The notes under the pieces: model-generated
What the model was told of the DNA's origin: nothing
The model's input: only the letters and a program-made list of their open reading frames with translations
The model's database searches: none
From: Unio delphinus
Lineage: Eukaryota; Mollusca; Bivalvia; Unionida; Unionidae
Direction: 5' to 3'
Assembly: GCA_029339505.1 (NCBI GenBank)
Contig: JAQISU010000070.1
Span: 1,421,501-1,485,500, forward strand
Length of the DNA: 64,000 nt
Translations under genes and position numbers: made by a program
Shown here: piece by piece, positions 60,401 to 64,000 of the stretch
Layout of the letters: each line of letters starts with the position of its first letter
How positions within the stretch are numbered: position 1 is the stretch's first letter

Positions 60401-62334
60401 GTATTTCAGACTAGTTGTCTTCATTTAATCAAAATTTCCATTTTTTTCTCTGTGTAAATCCTAGTCAATGATGACAGGTCATCTCTGAAAATTTCACATG
60501 TATGCAAAATTTCAAATTATTTTCAGCCCCCCCCCCCCCGATAGAAACATTTGCTTATGTCAACAATATCTTGGTCCTGAGTATGATGAAATAAACAGAT
60601 AGTATTGAGGCAACATGTTTTGTAAATTGGCAACAAAATACCGTATTTTCGTGCATTTAAGACGCACCTAATTATAAGATGCACCCTTATATAAGATGCG
60701 GGTTTTGACGATTTGTGTAAAAAATATTTTAAATAAGATGCCCACAAATATAAGACGCATGCGGCCTAGCCATCCCTTGAACTGAGCAACTTGTCTCCAG
60801 TGGTTACCTTTCCTTTATCATAAATGAAAATTTGTCCAATGTTCCATCACCCGTCGGATGTAAACAAGGCTTCATTACCATTTTTAGTTGAGATCAAAGG
60901 CCAATTGCAGATGGGTTTAGTACCTGGTATCTAGATTCTAGACCAATAAACGCCGGATGTAAAGGAGGCTTCATTGATCCGTTAGGCCAAGTCTTCAGTG
61001 GGTGGGATTATTAGATAGACAAATAAACGCCCAATGTATGCAGTTAGCATATATAAACGTGGGAACAGTCTCTTGTTATATATAAATGAGTGATCAATTT
61101 GCTTAGCATTTTTAAAATGTATAAAATTGTCACGATGCTGAAGCGAAATTCATATACGGCATGGGAGAAAGTGAAAATTACGACAATCATCAATAGCTTC
61201 AGAAGGTGTGGGATAATTCCCGAACCGGCTGGCTATATCAGTTCTTCAGACGATGACTCATCTGCATCCGATACCACTGACGCTAAAATTATAATAGAGC
61301 ATATTTAACATAACCCATTTCTGGCTGTTGCTAAGTTTTCCATTGTTGTTTAGAGAGTTGGGATGCTATGAAGTGTATAGGTATATAGTCTTATGTGCAT
61401 GGATCAGTGTTTTCTGACATAGTTCATTTCAAACACCATTGAGAATTTTATCCTATCTGTAGCACAGTAAATTTTCAGGTCAGCTTCATTAAATGTAGCT
61501 AACAGTATATACAATGTTTCACGCGAAGTGTTTACAACTAATTCAGTTGCTTTAGCTACATTTAATGATCTGAAAATGTACTGAGCTAGTCCTGCATATA
61601 GGATAAACTTGACCATGCTAGTTTGAATGAACTAACATAATATCAAAACCTCAAAATAGTATGCGTGTGTGTATTTGTCTCTATCAAAATGTTTTTGTTT
61701 TGGTGTGTTTTTAAGACAGATTGACCTTAAGTAACAATGTTTTGGTTATATATTATTTGTTGTTGTTGCTGTCGTTGTTGTTTTATTTGAGAACAACTAT
61801 GGCACAGCAGAAGACAAGGTTTTTTTGTGTGGTTAAAAGTAGTTCTCAGCGCGTGGACACCATGACTGAGACGACTGGTCTGAGATGACTAGACTGAGAT
61901 AAGAAAAGTAAGGTTAGCAAAACAGCTAGATTTCTCGGTCGCTTGGGTAAGAAATATTAATATCACTTAATATGGTGACAATATCACTTACTATGGTGAC
62001 TACAAGACAGTGAAATATTAATATCACGTACTATGGTGACTACAAGGCAGTGAAATATTAAAATCACTTACTATGGTGACTACAAGGCAGTGAAATATTA
62101 ATATCACTTACTATGGTGACAATATCACTTACTGTGGTGACTAAAAGGCAGTGAAATATTAATATCACTTACTATGGTGATTACATGGCAGCGAAATATT
62201 AAAATCACTTACTATGGTGACTACAAGGCAGTAAAATATTAAAATCACTTACTATGGTGACTACAAGGCAGTATAATATCAAAATCACTTCTAAAGGTTT
62301 ATTATGACTATTTGGAGGGCTGTCAACTTCAATA
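33413..62334 (-). CDS. ACER3: Alkaline ceramidase, ACER3-like (gene span in window; 5' part beyond right edge)
   Basis: Eight minus-strand exons with canonical splice sites and matching phases are listed separately. The spliced product gives some 184 C-terminal residues. Order: linker IEVDSPPNS; membrane segments LEVILILYCLVVTI, IAYGLMVACMVFASV and PLFITAFIFYMVGFLLW; then NIDNVYC, the motif HAWWH and GLGTYLSIIFV; then TRYTHLKKNPQFK and a tail ending CQPFRK. This matches the C-terminal two thirds of ACER3. The family (CREST superfamily) hydrolyses ceramide to sphingosine and fatty acid in ER/Golgi membranes. Both His of HAWWH bind the catalytic zinc; the third His is in the missing N-terminal exons. 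The introns hold the 4.4-kb transposon, piggyBac, hAT and large satellites. ACER2 is a less likely assignment. Confidence 0.88.
33739..33784 (-). CDS. ACER3: ACER3-like exon encoding VWLGFWPYVTLEETA
   Basis: 46 bases; acceptor CTTTTCAG, donor CTGCAG followed by GTAAAA. Aligns with the FGIWPVILFEP region recalled for human ACER3. Confidence 0.85.
33790..34370. other. ACER3-like intron, nothing recognised
   Basis: AT-rich intron sequence. Confidence 0.5.
34374..34545. repeat. Short degenerate repeats
   Basis: Two kinds of short repeat: GGCACATTCAAGACTA-like words at 34380-34460 and GGAATTCGTTTGGAACATCA-like words at 34465-34540. Confidence 0.6.
34570..35735. other. ACER3-like intron, nothing recognised
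   Basis: AT-rich; open frames have no splice sites that keep the gene in phase. Confidence 0.45.
35738..35980 (+). mobile_element. Full-length tRNA-derived SINE (reference copy)
   Basis: A head GGGCCTTGAGTAGCCAAGTG contains an A box, and GATTCGAGTCTC about 55 bases on is a B box. Together these make a split RNA polymerase III promoter of tRNA type. The body carries AAGCGTACCAGTAGCTTC, ACTGGCCACCATGTATAGCC and GTGCTGAAAAATGGC, and the tail CATTAAACCCTACAACAACA. Other copies at 18857, 23968, 25938, 26390 and 29138 are on the minus strand and mostly keep the tail half. It resembles the SINE type common in bivalves; the named family was not checked. Confidence 0.85.
36014..36059 (-). CDS. ACER3: ACER3-like exon encoding THTRYTHLKKNPQFK
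   Basis: 46 bases; acceptor TTTTTGCAG, donor TTTAAG followed by GTAAGT. Phase matches exon 43069-43173 (two bases carried in). Confidence 0.85.
36373..36600. repeat. ~57-bp minisatellite, 4 copies
   Basis: Copies of GGTCCAGTCCAGTTGAATCA and TTTAACCTTTCTATGTAACA. Since 57 is divisible by three, an 84-codon frame runs through it; not a gene. Confidence 0.88.
36636..36705. repeat. 32-bp direct duplication
   Basis: CAGTGCGTACATACTGCTAT with its flank occurs twice in tandem. Confidence 0.85.
36950..37400. repeat. Dispersed TGACCTTTGACC-type repeat, copy 2
   Basis: Repeated CATGTGCAAGTCATTCACA, CAGAAACCATTTTTCTTC and GATCTTTGACC words, matching the block at 4690-5060. Confidence 0.55.
37405..38190. 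other. ACER3-like intron, unassigned
   Basis: GC content is higher than in the flanks, with several short open frames (one of 81 codons at 37544-37789 on minus) but no recognisable motif. It may be decayed transposon sequence associated with the fragment at 38.7-39.3 kb. Confidence 0.35.
38195..38290. other. Block with two adjacent perfect hairpins
   Basis: TTGCTGACC (38199-38207) pairs with GGTCAGCAA (38216-38224) around an 8-base loop. Directly after it, GGTGGG (38227-38232) pairs with CCCACC (38237-38242) around a 4-base loop, followed by a GTAC-containing partial stem. It may be a conserved SINE domain or a small structured RNA relic. Confidence 0.4.
38700..39265 (-). pseudogene. Decayed BED-like zinc-finger transposase N terminus (hAT-like)
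   Basis: On the minus strand at about 39090-39130, GHGGRDDVRRHI is the second half of a zinc-binding motif of the type C-x2-C...HGGR-D--RH. After a frame change come SSALEYFKPLKEDLQA, then AEALVLSFLVEHNLHLSAGD, then FQLEDCFTN, down to about 38880. Upstream KYIKNWPCIQPSNID and HAFCSTV fit the first half. I recall this order from the N termini of hAT-like and related transposon-derived proteins, where the finger binds element ends. Two or more frameshifts and several stops are present, and no catalytic domain was found. It lies in an ACER3-like intron. Confidence 0.55.
39270..39835. other. ACER3-like intron, nothing recognised
   Basis: No array or exon; runs into the 32-bp satellite. Confidence 0.45.
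39839..42853. repeat. 32-bp satellite, about 94 copies, intronic
   Basis: Unit TAATTGATCATGCATAATAT plus CACTACTGTCTG, period 32, over 3.0 kb. Variants (CACTATTG, CTCTATTG, ACCTCTATTG) are interspersed without clear blocks, with a few short higher-order runs. Each unit contains the palindromes TGATCA and ATGCAT. It lies in the intron between the two ACER3-like exons at 36014 and 43069. Confidence 0.97.
43069..43173 (-). CDS. ACER3: ACER3-like exon with HAWWH zinc-binding motif
   Basis: 105 bases; acceptor TTTTCAG, donor TTTGT followed by GTAAGT. Encodes YIRKDIAGMLGPLSEMHAWW and HIGAGLGTYLSIIF. HAWWH carries two of the three zinc-binding His of alkaline ceramidases. Confidence 0.9.
43180..43552. 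other. ACER3-like intron, nothing recognised
   Basis: AT-rich flank of the 4.4-kb transposon. Confidence 0.5.
43560..47986 (+). mobile_element. 4.4-kb DNA transposon with TIRs and 7-bp TSD
   Basis: The left end CAGGGACGGCAAAGG and the complement of the right end TAGGGACAGCAAAGG match at 13 of 15 positions. CCACAAG occurs directly outside both ends (43553-43559 and 47987-47993), a perfect 7-bp target duplication. The interior holds one broken transposase gene on the plus strand (44308-47095). A TATA-like GCTATAAATA lies near 44158, about 150 bases before the first ATG. The superfamily is not certain: the target size and ends are close to hAT or P types, but the transposase is of a different kind. 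Inserted in an ACER3-like intron, opposite to the gene. Confidence 0.85.
44308..47095 (+). pseudogene. Broken transposase with coiled coil and Tudor-like C terminus
   Basis: Order along the strand: an N-terminal helical domain (44308-44646), ending in a stop; a long coiled coil (44650-45258; RQKQKLSMLKIDNENLRLSN) with two stops; then after a +2 shift the core at 45262-46160. The core has ITEFLKFANRTPSEVPSRRN, CLYGDETRKFGQTYQ, MSDKAQTNLAFTEMLEQY, NNFFCGLHLLVNFAE and CFAHGMDEKSGCYSAL. Next are GFISKLITAPLWRLIE (46212-46463) and HTQSVIKHNTIQSES. After a deletion comes the end (46766-47095) with LVGKVIRTFNEGKWPGRVLS and FYNIVYDGD. I recall this order from a large unnamed transposase-like family of molluscs, cnidarians and fish. 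SDET/GDET and MSDKA Asp residues may be catalytic (inference). The last part looks like a chromatin-reader beta barrel. Confidence 0.75.
48001..48045. repeat. (ATT/GTT)n microsatellite
   Basis: Imperfect ATT/GTT run beside the right end of the 4.4-kb transposon. Confidence 0.85.
48177..49020. mobile_element. Candidate MITE with imperfect TIRs
   Basis: CTGGGGAATAACCCCATACA followed by TACCAAC at the left and GTTGGCATGTATGTTAAACC followed by CTGG at the right are imperfect inverted copies over about 25 bases. GAAAAAGCGTAATCCA-type words occur inside near both ends. No clear target duplication and no coding capacity. Confidence 0.5.
49204..49513. repeat. ~34-bp minisatellite, 9 copies
   Basis: Copies of AGAAATACAGTAACCTTTGC followed by CACCTCACCTTTGC, with some 1-5 base length variation. 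Confidence 0.9.
49622..49860. repeat. Degenerate ~48-bp minisatellite, 5 copies
   Basis: Copies of GTCAGTGGGACACTGGCATG and TATACACTCTTATCAAAA with substitutions and gaps. Confidence 0.75.
49865..51165. other. ACER3-like intron, nothing recognised
   Basis: AT-rich. A duplicated GGTGCACCCTCTTGAATTTC-type segment occurs at 51070-51155. Confidence 0.45.
51168..51921. repeat. 22-bp satellite, left part, about 34 copies
   Basis: Unit GTTAAGCTAAGATTAGGTTT plus AT/CAT, period 22. It is interrupted by the piggyBac element at 51922-53197 and resumes for about two units at 53198-53250. The GATTAGG core is not a telomeric repeat. Confidence 0.95.
52240..52940 (-). pseudogene. Broken piggyBac transposase, N-terminal part
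   Basis: From an ATG at 52940: MADTEYDGDFLQQIFASDSD, a stop after about 26 codons, then acidic segments. Further on come DFFLDDELFHLIVDQTNRNA, a basic word RLKKWRPVLPEHLKRF, and after another frame change IDDVISTAYF and KYGIDFKLFQ. This is the order of the start of the DDE_Tnp_1_7 domain (LxDxxLIVxQTN, W-PVxxEExKRF, F---MSxxRFxxIxxFLH). The catalytic Asp region and the C-terminal zinc finger are deleted. The plus-strand open frame at 52478-52663 is its shadow. Confidence 0.75.
53119..53185. other. Two 16-bp perfect palindromes near the piggyBac right end
   Basis: CGCGACAATTGTCGCG at 53122-53137 and CGCGACTATAGTCGCG at 53166-53181 share CGCGAC-N4-GTCGCG and lie 28 bases apart, within 80 bases of the element end. 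Likely transposase-recognition or structural sites (inference). Confidence 0.75.
53198..53250. repeat. 22-bp satellite, right part
   Basis: Resumption of the array after the piggyBac insertion, about two units. Confidence 0.9.
53492..55200 (+). mobile_element. Nested pogo/Tigger-like element (right border uncertain)
   Basis: TACAGTCCTACCCGTTTATA at 53492, followed by TTGACATCA and TATCGACAAG words, looks like a pogo-type terminal repeat after a TA target. The region shares nothing with the sister hAT-type copy and contains a pogo-type transposase fragment. The matching right end was not found, so it is truncated or diverged. Confidence 0.5.
54808..55190 (+). pseudogene. pogo/Tigger-like transposase N terminus (CENP-B-type DNA-binding)
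   Basis: From an ATG at 54808: KHKLNLQYLETKYLAVKDVE, then SRKEVCGTFLF and NTRSGRMKAAESIKKDY, then RKKQKTATFEATKWFNETFA, then after a frame break VENFAATSDWFSRFN and VRHII. This follows the tandem helix-turn-helix domain of pogo/Tigger transposases and CENP-B (K-xIL--VE, C--F-----TL, KR-R-ATFEDVE-ALF-WF, F-AS-GWL-RFK-RH-I). There is a TGA after VEG and a frameshift near 55078. The catalytic DDE domain is absent. Confidence 0.7.
56197..56298 (-). CDS. ACER3: ACER3-like exon with GFLLWNIDNVYC
   Basis: 102 bases; acceptor CCTTTCAG, donor CTCAG followed by GTAAGT. Encodes TMECSKPLFITAFIFYMVG and FLLWNIDNVYCGKL. The NIDN word and membrane segment align with GFLFWNIDN of ACER3. Confidence 0.92.
56430..56988. 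repeat. 45-bp minisatellite, 12 copies
   Basis: Unit CAAAGAGTTAACCTGACTGT plus AATCAATGAGTACATATATATCTTG, period 45, in the intron just upstream of the exon at 56197. Because 45 is divisible by three, frames of 146-194 codons stay open on both strands. They are repeat artefacts. Confidence 0.95.
56990..57798. other. ACER3-like intron, nothing recognised
   Basis: AT-rich. A tandem duplication of GTGAGGAGGTCTCCCTCTCA lies at 57697-57755. Confidence 0.5.
57801..57856 (-). CDS. ACER3: ACER3-like exon encoding IAYGLMVACMVFASVRMLL
   Basis: 56 bases; acceptor TATTTACAG, donor TTGCT followed by GTAAGT. A single hydrophobic segment that aligns with HQVMYGMLVFTLVLRSIY of ACER3. Confidence 0.88.
57860..58230. 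other. ACER3-like intron, nothing recognised
   Basis: AT-rich intron. Confidence 0.5.
58232..58395 (-). mobile_element. Second type of tRNA-derived SINE
   Basis: On the minus strand TGGCCCAAGTGGTTAGAGC is an A box and GGTTTGAACCC, about 45 bases on, is a B box. The downstream body (CTCACTTGGTGCTCAGCCTT) differs from the 35738-type family. Confidence 0.75.
58400..59960. other. ACER3-like intron, nothing recognised
   Basis: Several short open frames without motifs or matching splice sites. A region near 59570-59660 carries repeated ATACGG and ACGGGAC words. Confidence 0.4.
59964..59999 (-). CDS. ACER3: ACER3-like micro-exon encoding IYMTTNNTVFHE
   Basis: 36 bases, phase 0 on both sides; acceptor TTATTTTCAG, donor CATGAG followed by GTAACT. 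Aligns with VYLKVKEPIFHQ of ACER3. Confidence 0.85.
60010..60635. other. ACER3-like intron, nothing recognised
   Basis: A C10-11 run lies near 60529-60539. Text around 60360-60480 resembles 55400-55520 (CAAGTGTATTTCA and CTGACTAGT-like words). Confidence 0.45.
60640..61308 (+). mobile_element. Truncated pogo-like element with transposase C terminus
   Basis: TACCGTATTTTCGTGCATTT with AAGACGCACC, and repeats of ATAAGATGC / ATAAGACGC, form a 5' end typical of TA-inserting pogo/mariner-type elements. At 61090-61308 a frame encodes TAWEKVKITTIINSFRRCGI followed by an acidic Ser/Asp tail, like the C-terminal end of pogo/Tigger transposases. No right-end inverted repeat found; the core is deleted. 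Confidence 0.55.
61440..61612. repeat. Long imperfect inverted repeat, ~65-bp arms
   Basis: The left arm, with TTTATCCTAT, AGTAAATTTTCAG and CATTAAATGTAGCTAA, is matched by a right arm with TTAGCTACATTTAATG, CTGAAAATGTACT and ATAGGATAAA around a loop of about 45 bases. It is MITE-like; transcribed, it would fold into a long hairpin. Confidence 0.75.
61957..62252. repeat. ~40-bp tandem repeat derived from an exon end and its splice donor
   Basis: On the minus strand each unit has CTGCCTTGTAGTCACCATA (exon end) followed by GTAAGTGAT and an AT-rich part. Copies start at plus-strand CACTTAC positions 61985, 62065, 62105, 62126, 62166 and 62206 with GTAAGT intact. Two more copies (61963, 62026) have a changed donor. 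The true exon copy is at 62246. Spacing is mostly 39-41 bases with two half steps. Confidence 0.93.
62253..62334 (-). CDS. ACER3: ACER3-like exon whose donor side is amplified
   Basis: 82 bases; acceptor TTTATTTCAG, donor ACCATA followed by GTAAGT. Encodes IEVDSPPNSHNKPLEVILIL and YCLVVTI, in phase with the next exon IYMTTNNTVFHE. It aligns with the loop and membrane segment before VYLKVKEP in ACER3. Confidence 0.88.
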
Positions 62335-62339
62335 CTGAA

Positions 62340-62470
62340 ATAAAACAACAGAAAATGATAAAATGATCTAGATATGACAATAATGACAAAGCAAAAATTT
62401 ATTCTTTGATATTGCTGTATGTTACATACAGTAACAAATTTAATTTTGTTTTCATTCATTTCCTACTGTA
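62340..62470. other. ACER3-like intron, upstream side
   Basis: Short non-coding spacer to the next satellite. Confidence 0.5.
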
Positions 62471-62477
62471 AAAAAAG

Positions 62478-63105
62478 GCATTAATTAAGAATACACATAA
62501 TTCATTAATTAAGACTATGCATAATTCATTAATTAAGACTATGCATAATTCATTAATTAAGAATACACATAATGCATTAATTTAAGAATACACATAATTC
62601 ATTAATTAGGAATACACATAATTCATTAATTAAGAATACACATAATGCATTAATTAAGAATACACATAATTCATTAATTATAATATGCATAATTCATTAA
62701 TTAAGAATACACATAATTCATTAATTATAATATGCATAATTCATTAATTAAGAATACACATAATTCATTAATTATAATATGCATAATTCATTAATTTAAG
62801 AATACACATAATTCATTAATTAGGAATACACATAATTCATTAATTAAGAATACACATAATGCATTAATTAAGAATACACATAATTCATTAATTATAATAT
62901 GCATAATTCATTAATTAAGTATACTCATAATTCATTAATTATAATATGCATAATTCATTAATTAAGAATACACATAATTCATTAATTATAATATGCATAA
63001 TTCATTAATTAAGAATACACATAATTCATTAATTATAATATGCATAATTCATTAATTAAGAATACACATAATGCATTAATTAAGAATACACATAATTCAT
63101 TATTT
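62478..63105. repeat. 24-bp satellite, about 26 copies
   Basis: Alternating units AATTCATTAATTAAGAATACACAT and AATTCATTAATTATAATATGC. Rich in TAATTA and TTAATTAA palindromes and ATGCAT words. Confidence 0.95.
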
Positions 63106-63140
63106 GGAGGGTGATCATGTGTATATAAGAACATAACTAT

Positions 63141-64000
63141 CATTTAAATCCCATTTCTAAATACATATTTACTGCCTTATTTAATGAGGTCATTTAAATC
63201 CCATTTCTAAATACATATTTACTGCCTTATTTAATGAGGTCATTTAAATTCCATTTCTAAATACATATTTACTGCCTTATTTAATGAGGTCATTTAAATC
63301 CCATTTCTAAATACATATTTACCGTCTTATTTAATGAGGTCATTTAAATCCCATTTCTAAATACATATTTACCGCCTTATTTAATGAGGTCATTTAAATC
63401 CCATTCCTAAATACATATTTACCGCCTTATTTAATGAGGTCATTTAAATCCCATTTCTAAATACATATTTACCGCCTTATTTAATGAGGTCATTTAAATC
63501 CCATTTCTAAATACATATTTACTGCCTTATTTAATGAGGTCATTTAAATCCCATTTCTAAATACATATTTACTGCCTTATTTAATGAGGTCATTTAAATC
63601 CCATTTCTAAATACATATTTACTGCCTTATTTAATGAGGTCATTTAAATCCCATTTCTAAATACATATTTACTGCCTTATTTAATGAGGTCATTTAAATC
63701 CCATTTCTAAATACATATTTACTGCCTTATTTAATGAGGTCATTTAAATCCCATTTCTAAATACATATTTACTGCCTTATTTAATGAGGTCATTTAAATC
63801 CCATTTCTAAATACAAATTTACTGCCTTATTTAATGAGGTCATTTAAATCCCATTTCTAAATACAAATTTACTGCCTTATTTAATGAGGTCATTTAAATC
63901 CCATTTCTAAATACAAATTTACTGCCTTATTTAATGAGGTCATTTAAATCCCATTTCTAAATACAAATTTACCGCCTTATTTAATGAGGTCATTTAAATC
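63141..64000. repeat. 50-bp satellite, at least 17 copies, cut by window edge
   Basis: Unit CATTTAAATCCCATTTCTAA followed by ATACATATTTACTGCCTTAT and TTAATGAGGT, period exactly 50. A run of copies with ATACAAATTT at the right side indicates local spread of a variant. Confidence 0.97.

Overview
This is an AT-rich animal nuclear window, most likely from a mollusc and probably a bivalve (inference). The evidence is short exons with GT/AG splice sites scattered through long introns, tRNA-derived SINEs, very many minisatellites, and decayed copies of non-LTR, LTR, hAT, pogo, piggyBac, integrase-bearing and virus-like elements. There is no prokaryotic gene structure, no CRISPR array and no intact tRNA or rRNA gene. 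Only two host genes are recognisable, both on the minus strand.

Layout. 1-1500 is a 48-bp satellite. 4142-4429 is the first coding exon of a protein phosphatase 2A B''-subunit gene (PPP2R3B/PR70-like), with two unassigned exon-like segments nearby (2455-2576, 6398-6565). 8.5-18.2 kb is a mobile-element zone. It holds a retroelement gag remnant, a 2.9-kb virus-like module of three decayed minus-strand genes lying between two (TA)n tracts, a LINE reverse-transcriptase remnant, a 49-bp CpG-rich tandem array and a dead integrase. 18.5-33 kb is mostly non-coding, with a second LINE remnant, a two-monomer satellite, a 30-bp minisatellite, SINEs and a 1.7-kb non-autonomous hAT-type element with a perfect 8-bp target duplication.

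33.4-62.3 kb is the 3' part of an alkaline ceramidase gene (ACER3-like). Eight exons join in consistent phase and end at a stop at 33413; the N-terminal exons lie beyond the right edge. Its introns hold most of the rest. These include a 3-kb 32-bp satellite and a 4.4-kb DNA transposon with terminal inverted repeats, a 7-bp target duplication and a broken transposase. They also hold a piggyBac element inserted at TTAA inside a 22-bp satellite, and a second hAT-type element with a pogo/Tigger-like remnant inside it. Two more satellites (24 bp and 50 bp) close the window.

The most unusual observation is at 61.96-62.33 kb. The end of a ceramidase exon together with its GTAAGT splice donor has been tandemly amplified into the following intron, leaving six intact decoy donors just downstream of the real one. 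The virus-like module at 9.6-12.3 kb and the 4.4-kb transposon are the best candidates for poorly described mobile systems. Family assignments come from recalled sequence patterns, not from searches.
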